Source: an uncultured Alphaproteobacteria bacterium
GTDB taxonomy: Bacteria > Pseudomonadota > Alphaproteobacteria > HIMB59 > GCA-002718135
NCBI GenBank assembly: GCA_902522865.1
Contig: CABYXC010000001.1
Span: forward strand, 1-64,000
Reading direction: 5' to 3'
DNA length: 64,000 nt
Part shown: one piece after another, positions 52,731 through 63,776 of the stretch
Position numbering within the stretch: position 1 is the first letter of the stretch
Layout of the letters: the number at the start of each line of letters is the position of its first letter
The notes under the pieces: generated by a model
What the model was told of the DNA's origin: nothing
What the model saw: the letters and a program-made list of their open reading frames with translations, nothing else
Databases searched by the model: none
Position numbers and translations under genes: made by a program

Positions 52731-55241
52731 GTGTCATCGAGATACAATCATAAAATAGTAGAAAAGAAGTGGCAAGACATTTGGCACAACAAAAAAATAT
52801 TTCAAACATCAAAAGATTTAAATAAAAAAAAATACTATGTTTTAGAAATGTTTCCCTATCCATCTGGTAAAATTCACATGGGGCATGTAAGAAACTATAC
52901 ATTGGGTGATGTAGTAGCAAGATATAAAAAAATGATGGGGTTTAATGTTTTACATCCAATGGGTTGGGATGCATTTGGTTTACCTGCAGAAAATGCTGCT
53001 TTAACTGAAAATAAACATCCTGAAAGTTGGACATATCAAAATATAAAAGTAATGAAAAGCCAGTTGTTACAAATGGGTCTGTCTTTAGATTGGGACAGAG
53101 AAGTTGCAACGTGTCATCCAGATTATTATAAGCATGAGCAAAAATTTTTTATAGATATGTACAAAGCAGGTCTTGCATATAAAAAAGAAGCAGAGGTAAA
53201 TTGGGATCCTATTGATAAAACAGTACTTGCAAATGAACAAGTTATTGATGGCAAAGGTTGGAGATCGGGAGCAATAGTAGAAAAGAGAAAGTTATCTCAA
53301 TGGTTTTTAAAAATAAGTAAGTATTCTGAAGAACTATTAAAAGATTTAGATGATTTAACAGACTGGCCTAATAAGGTAAAAATAATGCAATCAAATTGGA
53401 TAGGGAAATCTACTGGAGCAGAAATTGACTTTAAGCTATCAGATGACAGCTCAAAAGTTACAGTTTTTACAACAAGACCAGACACTATTTTTGGTGCAAC
53501 ATTTATAGCTTTATCAACAGACCATGAATTATCAAAAAAAATTTCAAGTAAAAACAAAGAGTTGAGTAGGTTTATTAAAGATTGTGACAAATTAAATCCT
53601 GAGAAGGATAAAAAAGGTTTTGAAACTGGTTTATTTGTAAATCATCCATTTATAGAAGGTAAAAAATTACCTATCTACGTAGCTAATTTTGTCTTAAAAG
53701 AATATGGTCTTGGCTCAATTTTTGGTTGCCCAGCTCATGATCAAAGAGATTTAGATTTTGCTAATGAATATAACCTGGGTGTGATACCGGTTGTTAAACC
53801 AGACAATATTGAGGAAAAAAATTTTGAAATTAAAAATGTTGCATTTACAGAAAATGGAAAAATAATAAACTCAGATTTTTTAAATGGACTAGATGTTGAA
53901 TCTGCAAAAAAAAGAATACTTGAAGAAATAGAAAAAAATAAAATTGGTAGAAAAAAAACAAACTTCAAACTAAGAGACTGGGGTATATCAAGACAGCGTT
54001 TTTGGGGGTGCCCAATACCTATAATTTATAGAGAAGACGGAGAAATATTAACAGTCGAAGAAAATAAACTTCCAGTAAAATTACCTGATATTCAAAATTT
54101 TGGAGAAAAATCTACTTCTTTAAACGACATTCCTGATTGGAAAGAAACTGTCTGTTCTAAAACGGGAATGAAAGCTATTAGAGAAACTGATACGTTCGAT
54201 ACTTTTTTTGAATCTTCTTGGTATTATTTTAGATATTGTAATTCTAGATCCAATAAACCGTTTCATAAAGAAGATATAGACTATTGGCTGCCAGTAGACC
54301 AGTACATTGGTGGAATAGAGCATGCAATTTTACATTTGTTATATTCCAGATTTTTTACAAAAGCTCTAAGAGATTTAAGTTATTTTAATTTAGATGAACC
54401 GTTTAAAGGTTTGTTTACACAGGGAATGGTAACTCATTTGACATATAAAAATCAAAAGGGAGAGTGGGTTGAGCCTAAAGATATTGTAAAATCTGGAGAT
54501 GCATTAAAAGACAATGAAGGTTTTGATATTAATGTTGGTAAGATTGAAAAAATGAGTAAGTCAAAAAAGAATGTTGTTGATCCAAATGACATAATTAACT
54601 TGTATGGAGCTGATACAGCAAGGTGGTTTATGTTATCTGATAGTCCCCCAGAAAGAGATTTGCAGTGGACTGATACTGGTATTGCTGCTTCATTTAAGTT
54701 TATAAATAAATTATATGAATTTATTGAAAAATATAAGAGTTATAAGATGGATATCGAGAATGATAATGAAATTATTGAAACTCTCAAAATAAAAATCAAT
54801 GAAGTAACTGAAAACATAGATGCTTTTCAATTTAACAAATCTGTGGCTAAAATATATGAATTTGTAAATGTTTTGAATGAAGCGCAATCTAAAAGTAAGA
54901 TTTCAAAAGAAAGCTTTAAGTGGTCTTTAAAAAAACTTTCTTTAGTTCTACAGCCATTTACCCCTCATATAAGTGAGGAAATCTGGTCAAATTTAGGATA
55001 TTCTACATTGTGTATTAATGCAAATTGGCCAATTGAAGAAGTTAGAAAAAAAGCTAAACTAAAAGTTGCTGTTCAAATAAATGGTAAGACAAGAGAAGTT
55101 ATTGAATTTGATGAAAACCTAACAAAAGACGAGGTCTTGGAGATTGTAATAAATAATAATAAGATTAAAAAAAATATATCGGGTAAAACTATAAAGAGGG
55201 AAATATATGTTCCTGGTAAAATACTTAATTTAGTTGTTTAA
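52731..55241 (+). CDS. leuS: Leucyl-tRNA synthetase
   Basis: An 836-residue class I synthetase with GTG start two bases after the lipoprotein gene. [19 protein letters not shown] holds the HIGH-type site (HMGH), the CP1 editing region has [12 protein letters not shown], and [13 protein letters not shown] is the KMSKS loop. The C-terminal domain ends [19 protein letters not shown]. Length is normal. Its stop overlaps the lptE start (TAATG). Confidence 0.98.
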   Translation: MSSRYNHKIVEKKWQDIWHNKKIFQTSKDLNKKKYYVLEMFPYPSGKIHMGHVRNYTLGDVVARYKKMMGFNVLHPMGWDAFGLPAENAALTENKHPESWTYQNIKVMKSQLLQMGLSLDWDREVATCHPDYYKHEQKFFIDMYKAGLAYKKEAEVNWDPIDKTVLANEQVIDGKGWRSGAIVEKRKLSQWFLKISKYSEELLKDLDDLTDWPNKVKIMQSNWIGKSTGAEIDFKLSDDSSKVTVFTTRPDTIFGATFIALSTDHELSKKISSKNKELSRFIKDCDKLNPEKDKKGFETGLFVNHPFIEGKKLPIYVANFVLKEYGLGSIFGCPAHDQRDLDFANEYNLGVIPVVKPDNIEEKNFEIKNVAFTENGKIINSDFLNGLDVESAKKRILEEIEKNKIGRKKTNFKLRDWGISRQRFWGCPIPIIYREDGEILTVEENKLPVKLPDIQNFGEKSTSLNDIPDWKETVCSKTGMKAIRETDTFDTFFESSWYYFRYCNSRSNKPFHKEDIDYWLPVDQYIGGIEHAILHLLYSRFFTKALRDLSYFNLDEPFKGLFTQGMVTHLTYKNQKGEWVEPKDIVKSGDALKDNEGFDINVGKIEKMSKSKKNVVDPNDIINLYGADTARWFMLSDSPPERDLQWTDTGIAASFKFINKLYEFIEKYKSYKMDIENDNEIIETLKIKINEVTENIDAFQFNKSVAKIYEFVNVLNEAQSKSKISKESFKWSLKKLSLVLQPFTPHISEEIWSNLGYSTLCINANWPIEEVRKKAKLKVAVQINGKTREVIEFDENLTKDEVLEIVINNNKIKKNISGKTIKREIYVPGKILNLVV

Positions 55242-55729
55242 TGAGATACGTATTAGTTTTTGTTGTATTTTGTATTTTGCAGTCATGTAGCAATATTGAA
55301 TTTGTTTATAATGATAAAAAGAATTTAACAAACCCATTATATGAAAAAACGAAGATAAGTACAGGTGGTTTAGAATTAGCGTTTTTAAAATCTTACCTAC
55401 CAATGTTTTTTGGAAATACAAAAAACGAAAAATATAGCTTATCAATAATAATTGAAGAAGAAAAAACAAGAAGATCAGTGGAAACTAATCAAGCAGTGTC
55501 TGATTTAAGATATGAATTAAAATTTTATTATGAGTTAAAAAAAATAGACGAAAGTTGTTTAGTTTTTAAAAAGAAAATTTTGTCTAGTTTTTCAATTAAC
55601 CCAAAATCCTCAGGCTTTAACTATGGTACGGATGTTTCTTTAGAAAAAAAATATGAATTGGCAATAACAGAAAATTTAAATCAGTTTATTTCATACTTAT
55701 CAGTTATAAATTTAAACAGTTGTTTATGA
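55241..55729 (+). CDS. lptE: LPS-assembly lipoprotein LptE-like
   Basis: A 162-residue lipoprotein with signal peptide and lipobox LQSC (Cys at about 16). The sequence after it is weakly conserved, but the gene position between leuS and holA is that of lptE, and the pattern of a short beta-rich domain fits. It would plug the LptD channel that inserts lipopolysaccharide into the outer membrane. Confidence 0.75.
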   Translation: MRYVLVFVVFCILQSCSNIEFVYNDKKNLTNPLYEKTKISTGGLELAFLKSYLPMFFGNTKNEKYSLSIIIEEEKTRRSVETNQAVSDLRYELKFYYELKKIDESCLVFKKKILSSFSINPKSSGFNYGTDVSLEKKYELAITENLNQFISYLSVINLNSCL

Positions 55730-56664
55730 AAGTAGATCCGCTAAATATATTGTTAAACGAAAACCCTAATCTTAACCAAAAATTTTATTTTATTAGTGGA
55801 AACGAAGTTAGTTTAATTGAAAAGATTTGTAGCTCATTAATTGAAAAATACCAAAAAAAAGAGGACATTACTAAAATCGAATTGGATACTATTGAAAATT
55901 TTAAATATGAAAATAGTCTTTTTGGGGGTAAAACGATATTTTTTGCAAGAAATTGTAAGGGTATTAAAAATAAAAATTTAGACAATTTAAAAAATGGGGA
56001 TGGAGTGTTTATATTTGTTCAAGAAAATTCCCAAAAAACAAAAGTTCAAAAAGAAATTTTTAAAAGCACAGATAATGCATGTATTATTGATTGTTATGAA
56101 CTGAACAAAGCCTCAAAAATTAAAATCTTAAATGAGTTTTTAAAAAAAAAGGAAATAAAAATACCAGAAGACGTATATTGGTTTTTAGTTGATAAATTAG
56201 ATAATCGATATGCTTTTCTTGAGAATTCATTAAATAAAATTCTAGAAATTGACATTCATAATATTACAATTGAAAATATTAGGAAGTTAATATCTCAAGA
56301 AAGCTCTGCAAAAGAAAATCTTTTTTTCCAAATGTTTAGAAAGAATAGTGATATTGTAAAAATATATAAAGATAAAATTATTTCAAACAATGATGTAAAT
56401 GAACTTTATTATAGTTGTAAATATTTCTGTCAGTTATTGATAGATAGTGAAACAGCTGAAGATTATAAAAAAAAAATACCACGATATTTATTTAAAGAAA
56501 AAGATTATTTGATAGAAATTTATAAAAAATATAATTTTAAAAAGAAAAAAAAGATTTTGAGTCTGCTGTCAAATATGGAAAGGGTATTAAGAAAAAATAG
56601 TAACTTGTCTGTGGCTTATGGGCTTAGGTTTGTTTTAAATATTAAGAAAATTACTATTTCTTAA
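55726..56664 (+). CDS. holA: DNA polymerase III subunit delta
   Basis: A 312-residue clamp-loader subunit. ATG 55726 overlaps the lptE stop by four bases. It begins KVDPLNILLNENPNLNQKFYFISGNEVSLIEKI as in delta subunits, then LFGGKTIFFARN and FLVDKLDNRYAFLENSLNKIL. Sequence is highly AT-rich and diverged; length is slightly below average. It overlaps the 3' end of convergent parB by 11 bases. Confidence 0.88.
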   Translation: MKVDPLNILLNENPNLNQKFYFISGNEVSLIEKICSSLIEKYQKKEDITKIELDTIENFKYENSLFGGKTIFFARNCKGIKNKNLDNLKNGDGVFIFVQENSQKTKVQKEIFKSTDNACIIDCYELNKASKIKILNEFLKKKEIKIPEDVYWFLVDKLDNRYAFLENSLNKILEIDIHNITIENIRKLISQESSAKENLFFQMFRKNSDIVKIYKDKIISNNDVNELYYSCKYFCQLLIDSETAEDYKKKIPRYLFKEKDYLIEIYKKYNFKKKKKILSLLSNMERVLRKNSNLSVAYGLRFVLNIKKITIS

Positions 56665-57493
56665 GCCTTTTCATTAAATCATCAAGTTGATTTAAGTCAG
56701 AATAATAAAGGGTTAGAGATCCTGAAGAACCATTTTCATTGAATTGTATTGACGTTTTCAGACCTATTTTATCAGAAAGTTCTTTTTCAAGATCAAGAAT
56801 GTTAGGGTCTTTTGTGCTTTTTTTACCTTTACTTTTTTTAAACTGAGATGTTATTTTTTCTACTTGTCTTACACTAAGTTTTTTTTCAATTATTTCATTT
56901 GCTTTATTAATGGCATCTGGCACACCAATAAGAGCCCTAGCATGGCCCATTGATAACTCGCCATTTATTACCATTTCCTGTATTTTTTTATCAAGTTCTA
57001 AAAGGCGTAGAATGTTTGATATATGGCTTGAGCTTTTACCTATTAATTTAGAAAGGTTTTCGTTATTAATTCCTTTAATATCGATAAGCCCTTTATATGC
57101 ATTAGCCTCTTCAATAACATTTAGGTCTTCTCTTTGAATGTTTTCTATTAAAGCTGCCTCCAGAACATTTATATCATCTAGTTCTTTGACAACACAATCC
57201 ACTTCATGCATTCCATTGATTTGACATGCTCGCCATCTTCTTTCTCCAGCAATTATTTGAAACTGATTGTTATTTGTTGGCTTTACAATTATTGGTTGAA
57301 TTAGACCTTGGTTTTTAATTGAAGACGAAAGCTCTTTTAGTTCATCGTCTTTAAAGCTTTTTCTTGGTTGGAGGGGATTAGGCACTATTTGAGAAATATT
57401 AATTTTTTGAATCACGCTCTCACCAATGTCTTTTTTGTTAGATGTAGATAAAAGGGCTCCTAGACCCATGCCTAGTTTAGTTTCTTTATTCAT
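56654..57493 (-). CDS. parB: Chromosome partition protein ParB
   Basis: A 279-residue CTPase that binds parS near the origin. It opens ETKLGMGLGALLST, like the ParA-contact peptide; the CTP-fold has IVPNPLQPRKSF, IIVKPTNNNQFQIIAGERRWRA and AALIENIQREDLNVIEEA. The helix-turn-helix is in the SKLIGKSSSHISNILRL region. A C-terminal dimer part ends SLTLYYSDLNQLDDLMKRL. Start overlaps parA by eight bases. Two parS-like sites lie 3.2-3.5 kb upstream. Confidence 0.96.
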   Translation of the reverse strand: MNKETKLGMGLGALLSTSNKKDIGESVIQKINISQIVPNPLQPRKSFKDDELKELSSSIKNQGLIQPIIVKPTNNNQFQIIAGERRWRACQINGMHEVDCVVKELDDINVLEAALIENIQREDLNVIEEANAYKGLIDIKGINNENLSKLIGKSSSHISNILRLLELDKKIQEMVINGELSMGHARALIGVPDAINKANEIIEKKLSVRQVEKITSQFKKSKGKKSTKDPNILDLEKELSDKIGLKTSIQFNENGSSGSLTLYYSDLNQLDDLMKRLKK

Positions 57494-58259
57494 AGTTTTT
57501 ATTTTGATTTAAAATTACTTCTTTTGCAAGCTCAATATAAGCTAAAGATCCTGCAGCTTGTGTATCGTATAGCAATGCTGGTTTACCATGGCTTGGCGCT
57601 TCAGATATTTTTACATTTCTAGGAATTGTTGTTTTGTACACTTGGTTCCCAAAATGTTGCCTTACATCTTTTTCTACAAGTGAGCTTAATGAATTTCTTT
57701 TGTCTAGCATTGTAAGTAATATTCCCTCAATTTTTAAGTCTTTATTATAATTTTGTTGAATTAGGTTAATTGTATTCATTAAAGCTGAAAGACCCTCAAG
57801 GGCAAAAAACTCAGACTGAAGAGGAATAAGTGTGGTGTCAGATGCAACCAATGAGTTGATTGTTAGAAATCCAAGTGCAGGCGGACAGTCAACAAAAATA
57901 AAATCAAAGTCATTAATTTCAGAAAATATAGATTTAAATACAAACTCTCTTTTTTCAAAATTTGTCAGCTCCACCTCAGCAGCCGCCAGGTCTGTGTTTG
58001 CTCCTATTATTTTTAGACCAGGAATTAGTGTTTCTTTAATTCCTTCGATTAAAAGTTTCTTTTCGTGAATCATTTCATAAATTGTTGGTTTTCTTGAATC
58101 ATAACTAAGGCCTAGTCCAGTACTCGCATTACCTTGTGGGTCAGCGTCAACAATTAACACATTTTTTTTTACTGCAGCTAATGAGGTGGCAAGATTTATA
58201 GTTGTTGTGGTTTTGCCAACCCCACCTTTTTGGTTAGATATAGAAATTATTTTTTTCAC
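57486..58259 (-). CDS. parA: Chromosome partition ATPase ParA
   Basis: A 257-residue ATPase. Deviant Walker A ISNQKGGVGKTTTTINLATSL at the N-terminus, VDADPQGNASTGLG (switch I) and FIFVDCPPALGFLTINSL (Walker B). Moves ParB-bound origins. In a run parB-parA-rsmG-mnmG-mnmE. Start overlaps the rsmG stop by four bases. Confidence 0.97.
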   Translation of the reverse strand: MKKIISISNQKGGVGKTTTTINLATSLAAVKKNVLIVDADPQGNASTGLGLSYDSRKPTIYEMIHEKKLLIEGIKETLIPGLKIIGANTDLAAAEVELTNFEKREFVFKSIFSEINDFDFIFVDCPPALGFLTINSLVASDTTLIPLQSEFFALEGLSALMNTINLIQQNYNKDLKIEGILLTMLDKRNSLSSLVEKDVRQHFGNQVYKTTIPRNVKISEAPSHGKPALLYDTQAAGSLAYIELAKEVILNQNKNYE

Positions 58260-58861
58260 AGTTTTTTATATTTGTAAATTTTTAATACATACCCGTCTCC
58301 CTCACTTTGACTTGGATAAAGATCGTATTCAAAGCTATAGGATTTTTTTGCATCGTGTATTTCTTTTTTAACACTTCTTCCTTTTAGAAAAAGCAGTGAT
58401 GTATTTTTTTTAGTAAAAAATCGTGAATAATCTAATAATTTTTCTAATGGAGCAAAAGCTCGGCAGATAATAAAGTCAAATTTTTGATTTCTAATTTTTT
58501 CAACCCTTGTACAAATAGTTTTTATTTCTAAATTTTGCTCATATGCAAATTCTTTAATAAAGTTTATTTTTTTCATCTTAGAATCAATCAATAATATATT
58601 TGAATGTCCAAAAATATGAAGGATCACCCCAGGTATCCCTGCGCCAGTACCAAGATCTATTATAGATAATTTTTTTTTCGAAATAAACTCAGACAATTGT
58701 AATGAATCGTTGATATGTCTATCCCAAGCTACATCAATTGTGGAGGGCCCTACCAAATTATGTATTTGGTTACTTTTTGTTAACTTGAGTATGTAGCTAT
58801 CAATTAAATCAATTTGCTTCCTGCTTAGATTATATTTTTTTATTACAGCGCTTTTATCCAA
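58256..58861 (-). CDS. rsmG: 16S rRNA (guanine-N7)-methyltransferase RsmG
   Basis: A 201-residue enzyme methylating G527 of 16S rRNA. NLVGPSTIDVAWDRHINDSLQL precedes the SAM site LSIIDLGTGAGIPGVILHIFG; FIICRAFAPLEKLLDY follows. Length is normal. Between parA and mnmG (two-base gap to the mnmG stop). Confidence 0.95.
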   Translation of the reverse strand: MDKSAVIKKYNLSRKQIDLIDSYILKLTKSNQIHNLVGPSTIDVAWDRHINDSLQLSEFISKKKLSIIDLGTGAGIPGVILHIFGHSNILLIDSKMKKINFIKEFAYEQNLEIKTICTRVEKIRNQKFDFIICRAFAPLEKLLDYSRFFTKKNTSLLFLKGRSVKKEIHDAKKSYSFEYDLYPSQSEGDGYVLKIYKYKKL

Positions 58862-58862
58862 A

Positions 58863-60728
58863 TTATGCTGCTTTTTTATTTTTATTTTTTTTAATATATC
58901 TAAGAAGTGCTATGGTGGCCGCTGGTGTTACCCCAGATATTCTTGAGGCTGCACCAAGAGTTGGTGGTTTAATTTTTGTTAATTTTTCAACTATCTCATT
59001 AGATAAGCTGCCAACTAGTTTATAATTCGTTGATTTTGGAATTGTTAAACTTTCTTCTTTTTCAAAATCTTGTATATCCATTCTTTGTCTGTCAAGATAA
59101 CCTGCGTACTTAGCTTCAATTTCTATTTGTTCTATTACATCATCTTCTAAATCACTTAATTCAGGAAGTATTTTTTTAAGCTTATGAGTTGTAATATTAG
59201 AAAACGATAAAAGATCTATGATATTTCTTTTCTTTCCGTCTTTATTTATTTTTATACCTTCTTTCAGAAGTGCGTCTGGTGAGAATTTGTGATTTTTAAC
59301 AAACTTAAACCCCTCTTTGATCCTTCTGGATTTTTTTTCAAATTCTCTTTGCCTATCTATATCAACACAACCTATATCAATTCCAAGAGGTGTAAGTCTT
59401 AAATCTGCATTATCAGCCCGAAGTAAAAGTCTATATTCGGATCTTGAAGTGAACATTCTATATGGCTCTTTAGTTCCTTTTGTAACCAAATCGTCTATCA
59501 AAACACCTATATATCCGGAGGACCTAGGTATTATAAATTCTTTATTAGATTTTGTTTTAAGCGATGCATTTATCCCAGCCATTATACCTTGTGCAGCTGC
59601 TTCTTCGTATCCGGTTGTTCCATTTATCTGCCCTGCAAAAAATAAATTTTTAATTTTTTTTGTTTCAAGTGTGTGTGTTAGTTCTTGTGGGTCAACAAAA
59701 TCATATTCAATTGCATAAGCAGGCTGTGTAATTGTAACATTCTCTAAGCCTTTAATCGTTTTAACAAATTGCTCTTGAATTTCAGTTGGAAGTGAAGAGG
59801 ATATTCCGTTTGGATATATTAAATCACTATCTAATCCTTCTGGCTCAAGAAATATCTGGTGTGACGACTTATTTTTGAATTTATGAATTTTATCTTCAAT
59901 AGATGGGCAATACCTAGCTCCCATTGATTGTATTTCTCCCGAATACATTGGTGATAGGTTTAGGTTCTGAGCGATTATTTCATGGGTATTTTTATTAGTA
60001 TGAGTAATAAAACAAGATATTTGAGGAATGTGGATATCTCTGTTGATAAAAGAAAATGGAACGGGTTTTTTATCTGGGTGTTGTTCATCTAAGTCATTGA
60101 AATTTATAGTTTTTTTAAGTAATCTTGGGGGTGTTCCTGTTTTCAATCTGCCTATTGAAAACTTTAGCTCTTTAAGCCTTTTTGCAAGCTTTATTGAGGG
60201 CTTATCACCAACTCTTCCAGCTTCTTGCTTTTCAGAGCCTATTCTTATTAATCCTTGTAAGAAAGTGCCTGTAGTTAAAACCACAGATTTAGATTGTATC
60301 TTTTTGTTATCACCTAAAATAACACCATTTACCTGATTATTTAAAACAATTAAATCTTCTACTGACCCCTCAATAATTTGAAGATTTTTTTGCTCAGATA
60401 CAAGCTCGTTTATGGCATTTTTATATAAAATACGGTCTGTTTGCGCCCTTGGACCTCTTACAGCCGCACCTCTGCTGGAGTTTAACATTCTAAACTGTAT
60501 ACAGGATCTGTCTGTGGCTTTGGCCATAATTCCATCTAAAGCATCTATTTCCTTTACAAGATGTCCTTTTCCAAGACCTCCAATTGCAGGATTACATGAC
60601 ATTTCTCCTATTTTATCAACTTTATGAGTAATTAAAGCTGTTTTTGATCCAGTTCTTGCAGATGAGCATGCTGCTTCTACGCCTGCATGCCCCCCACCAA
60701 TTACAATTACATCAAATTTATGGTCCAT
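58863..60728 (-). CDS. mnmG: tRNA uridine-5-carboxymethylaminomethyl enzyme MnmG
   Basis: A 621-residue FAD enzyme that acts with MnmE at U34 of tRNA. The ATG at 60728 ([20 protein letters not shown]) is chosen; the upstream in-frame GTG lies inside a parS-like site. FAD loop [60 protein letters not shown] and [12 protein letters not shown] are all present. Normal length. Confidence 0.97.
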   Translation of the reverse strand: MDHKFDVIVIGGGHAGVEAACSSARTGSKTALITHKVDKIGEMSCNPAIGGLGKGHLVKEIDALDGIMAKATDRSCIQFRMLNSSRGAAVRGPRAQTDRILYKNAINELVSEQKNLQIIEGSVEDLIVLNNQVNGVILGDNKKIQSKSVVLTTGTFLQGLIRIGSEKQEAGRVGDKPSIKLAKRLKELKFSIGRLKTGTPPRLLKKTINFNDLDEQHPDKKPVPFSFINRDIHIPQISCFITHTNKNTHEIIAQNLNLSPMYSGEIQSMGARYCPSIEDKIHKFKNKSSHQIFLEPEGLDSDLIYPNGISSSLPTEIQEQFVKTIKGLENVTITQPAYAIEYDFVDPQELTHTLETKKIKNLFFAGQINGTTGYEEAAAQGIMAGINASLKTKSNKEFIIPRSSGYIGVLIDDLVTKGTKEPYRMFTSRSEYRLLLRADNADLRLTPLGIDIGCVDIDRQREFEKKSRRIKEGFKFVKNHKFSPDALLKEGIKINKDGKKRNIIDLLSFSNITTHKLKKILPELSDLEDDVIEQIEIEAKYAGYLDRQRMDIQDFEKEESLTIPKSTNYKLVGSLSNEIVEKLTKIKPPTLGAASRISGVTPAATIALLRYIKKNKNKKAA

Positions 60729-60734
60729 TTCTTT

Positions 60735-60746
60735 TTTCACGTGAAA
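60735..60746. promoter_or_regulatory. parS: parS-like site between mnmG and mnmE
   Basis: Perfect palindrome TTTCACGTGAAA, the core of the bacterial parS consensus, fits exactly between the mnmE stop codon (60747-60749) and the mnmG ATG (60728). The outer two bases on each side deviate from the full 16-base consensus. ParB is encoded 3.2 kb away. Confidence 0.85.
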
Positions 60747-62033
60747 TTACTTTCCTATACAAAAATCACTAAATATTATATCTAAAATTTTCTCAATATC
60801 AAATTTTTGATTAATTCCATCAATATACATAATTGATCTTCTAACATTTTCAGCAGCAATATCTATTTGTTTTAAATCTAAACTTTTAAGTAGTACAAAC
60901 GATTTCTTTAGGCTTTCCATGTGTCTTTCACGTGAAAAGACTGGTCCAGAAATTGGTTTTTTCTTTAATTTTGAAGATATTTTTTTAATAAGTGGTTCAA
61001 TTCCATAACCAGATACTGATGAAATATTGTGTATCCCACTAATTTTCTTTTTATTTGTATCATATTTTGATTTAACAAATATTTTTGATTTGATTTTACT
61101 GTAGTTTTTCTTTTCATTGTTTTTGAGAAAAACTATATTTAAATCAGACTTTTCTGCGCTCTCTAGGGATCTTTCAATACCTATTTTTTCAATTAAATTT
61201 TTATATTTTCTTATTCCAGCTGTATCAATAAATGTGTATTTATCTCCTTGTATATCTAGCGTAGAGCTTACCAAATCTGTTGTAGTGCCTGGTATATTAG
61301 TAACTATAGAAACCTCCTTATTATTAATATAATTAATAAAGGAAGATTTTCCTGTGTTTGGCTTTCCAATAATAGTTATTTTAAAACCGTTATGAATTTG
61401 TCTAGATAAACTTGATCTTTCGATAATATTTTCAATTTGTTTATATATGTTCTTATTTTGTTCTCTTATGTTTTTATATATTGCTTTAGGAAGGTCTTCA
61501 TCAGCAAAATCAATTATAGCCTCTATATCTGCTAGAAGTTTTTTTTGTTTATTTGATATTTCATTAACTAATTTATCTAAATTTCCACTTAAATTACCAA
61601 TGGCTATCTTTCTTTGATTTTCAGTTTCTGCATTAACTAAATCATTAATTGTTTCAGCTTCCAAAACACTAAGCTTATCATTCATTAGAGCTCTTTTAGT
61701 AAACTCTCCAGGCTCAGCAAGTCTGATTTGTTTTTTTAATAGGGTTTTAGTTATTTTGTTAATTACAGAAACACTTCCATGACAAGATATTTCCACCATA
61801 TCCTCCCCTGTGTAGCTTTTTGGTGATTTAAAAAAAGTTGTTAACGTCTGATCTATAAAGCTCTTTCCATCTAATAAGTCGTTTAATGTAGCAAAGTTTG
61901 TTTTAAATTTTTTTTTAGAAGATATTGATTTAATTATTGTATGAGAGCCTTTTCCCGAAACCCTAAAAACAGCTATACCTGATTTACCTCTTTGCGTAGC
62001 AAGAGCAAAAATTGTCTCTTTAGAAGCTTTCAT
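60747..62033 (-). CDS. mnmE: tRNA modification GTPase MnmE
   Basis: A 428-residue GTPase partner of MnmG. N-terminal tetrahydrofolate-binding domain (ALATQRGKSGIAVFRVSG, SYTGEDMVEISCHGS); G domain with GKPNTGKSSFIN (G1), NIPGTTTD (G2/K-loop) and DTAGI (G3); C-terminal FCIGK with the catalytic Cys. Somewhat short against about 450 in most bacteria. A second parS-like palindrome lies inside the gene. Confidence 0.96.
   Translation of the reverse strand: MKASKETIFALATQRGKSGIAVFRVSGKGSHTIIKSISSKKKFKTNFATLNDLLDGKSFIDQTLTTFFKSPKSYTGEDMVEISCHGSVSVINKITKTLLKKQIRLAEPGEFTKRALMNDKLSVLEAETINDLVNAETENQRKIAIGNLSGNLDKLVNEISNKQKKLLADIEAIIDFADEDLPKAIYKNIREQNKNIYKQIENIIERSSLSRQIHNGFKITIIGKPNTGKSSFINYINNKEVSIVTNIPGTTTDLVSSTLDIQGDKYTFIDTAGIRKYKNLIEKIGIERSLESAEKSDLNIVFLKNNEKKNYSKIKSKIFVKSKYDTNKKKISGIHNISSVSGYGIEPLIKKISSKLKKKPISGPVFSRERHMESLKKSFVLLKSLDLKQIDIAAENVRRSIMYIDGINQKFDIEKILDIIFSDFCIGK
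60926..60937. promoter_or_regulatory. parS: parS-like site within mnmE
   Basis: TTTCACGTGAAA again, 191 bases from the first. It is in coding sequence, in the region encoding SRERH near the MnmE C-terminus. Two cores so close, next to parAB, fit a ParB loading zone. Confidence 0.8.
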
Positions 62034-62097
62034 TTTTTGGGAATTAAACCCAAGATGATATTAAGTAAATAAGAAAGATTATAAAAAAAATTTATAT

Positions 62098-63354
62098 TTA
62101 TTTAGTTCCCATGCTTTGGAAGAATTCGTTGTTAGTTTTTGTATTTTTCATTTTATCTAACAAGAACTCCATAGCTTCTGTGCTTCCCATTGGGGCTAGT
62201 ATTTTTCTTAAAATAAAGATTTTTCCAAGCTCGTCTTTATCAAGTAATAATTCTTCTTTTCTTGTTCCTGATTTACCAATATCAAAAGCTGGATAGGTTC
62301 TTTTTTGACTTAGTTTTCTATCTAGAACCATTTCACTATTACCAGTACCTTTAAACTCTTCAAATATAACTTCATCCATTCTACTTCCTGTATCTATTAA
62401 AGCAGTAGCAATAATTGTAAGCGATCCACCTTTTTCTACGTTCCTTGCAGCTCCAAAAAATCTTTTCGGTCTTTGTAGAGCATTGGCATCAACACCGCCT
62501 GTTAATACCTTTCCACTAGAAGGCACAACAGTATTATATGCTCTTCCAAGTCTGGTGATTGAATCAAGGAGTATTACAACATCATGTTTATATTCAACCA
62601 GTCTTTTAGCTTTTTCAATTACCATTTCAGCGACCTGAACGTGACGAGACGCAGGTTCATCAAAGGTTGAACTAATTACCTCACCCTTAACTGATCTTTG
62701 CATATCAGTAACTTCTTCTGGTCTTTCATCAATTAATAGAACAATCAGTTTAGCGTCTGGACTATTAGCAGTTATAGCATTAGCAATTTTTTGCATAATT
62801 ATTGTTTTACCAGTGAAAGGTTGTGCAACAATTAATTGTCTTTGTCCTTTTCCAAGAGGAGCAATAATATCAATTATTCTTTCTGTATTATCTGGCATAG
62901 GTTTTTCTTGCTCAAGTTTGAACCTTGCTTCAGGATACAATGGTGTTAAATCTTCAAAGTTAACCCTGTTCTTAACTAAATCAGTTTCTTGACCGTTTAT
63001 TTTGTTAATTTTAGTTATGGCAAAGTATCTTTCTCCTTGCTTTGGAGATCTAATTTCACCTTCAACACTATCACCTGTTCTTAAGCTAAATTTTTTAATT
63101 TGAGATGGAGAAATATAGATATCATCTGGTCCTGGAAGATAATTTGACTCTGAAGACCTTAAAAAACCGAAACCATCTTGCATAATTTCAATAACGCCCA
63201 AACCAGTAATAATCTCACCCTCTTCAGCAATAGTTTTTAGAATTGCAAACATCAAATCTTGCTTTCTAAGTGACGAAGGGTTCTCTATACCAAGCTTGTC
63301 AGCCTGCTTTAAAAGCTCTTGGGGTTCTTTTCCTTTTAATTCTTGTAAATTCAT
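62098..63354 (-). CDS. rho: Transcription termination factor Rho
   Basis: A 418-residue RNA helicase. N-terminal helical and cold-shock-like RNA-binding domain ([28 protein letters not shown]); [21 protein letters not shown] as P-loop; [15 protein letters not shown]; and [14 protein letters not shown]. Length is normal. Last gene before the probable replication origin, transcribed away from it. Confidence 0.98.
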   Translation of the reverse strand: MNLQELKGKEPQELLKQADKLGIENPSSLRKQDLMFAILKTIAEEGEIITGLGVIEIMQDGFGFLRSSESNYLPGPDDIYISPSQIKKFSLRTGDSVEGEIRSPKQGERYFAITKINKINGQETDLVKNRVNFEDLTPLYPEARFKLEQEKPMPDNTERIIDIIAPLGKGQRQLIVAQPFTGKTIIMQKIANAITANSPDAKLIVLLIDERPEEVTDMQRSVKGEVISSTFDEPASRHVQVAEMVIEKAKRLVEYKHDVVILLDSITRLGRAYNTVVPSSGKVLTGGVDANALQRPKRFFGAARNVEKGGSLTIIATALIDTGSRMDEVIFEEFKGTGNSEMVLDRKLSQKRTYPAFDIGKSGTRKEELLLDKDELGKIFILRKILAPMGSTEAMEFLLDKMKNTKTNNEFFQSMGTK

Positions 63355-63776
63355 AATGTTGATGGAGTAGTTTAGAAATGAAATATTTTAATAATCAAAA
63401 TTGAAGTTAATGTCAAAATAATAATAAATATATAATTTATATATTTAATTGTAGTATTAGTTGTAAGGTTAAAAAGCTTAATTACTGCTTTATTATTGCA
63501 TCATTCTTTATTTACCAACATATGAACAACAACACTAACAAATATGTTAATTTAAAGAATATTGAAAAAAAATTATTATTTTTAAATAATTTGTAATGCA
63601 AAAAACCTCTAATAACTTGTTATTAATTTTGTATAATAAAGATATTAACACCCACCTTATAATATTTAGACAAGTTATTAAGTTGTTGACAACACATTTT
63701 TAAAAAAAAAGAACTATTTCTTAAATTCAAATTATATTTAATAATGTTTATAACTATAATTTTTATTAACACACTT
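63355..63776. other. Probable chromosomal replication origin (oriC) region
   Basis: A 422-base gene-free, very AT-rich gap between rho and maf, which in many alphaproteobacteria flank oriC. The genes on both sides point away from it. It holds an AT-only stretch (about 63430-63460), inverted repeat AATAACTTGT (63611-63620)/ACAAGTTATT (63670-63679), GTTGTTGACAAC at 63682-63693, and several DnaA-box-like near matches (for example TTACCAACA). No perfect TTATCCACA box was seen. hemE, often adjacent elsewhere, is not here. Confidence 0.6.
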
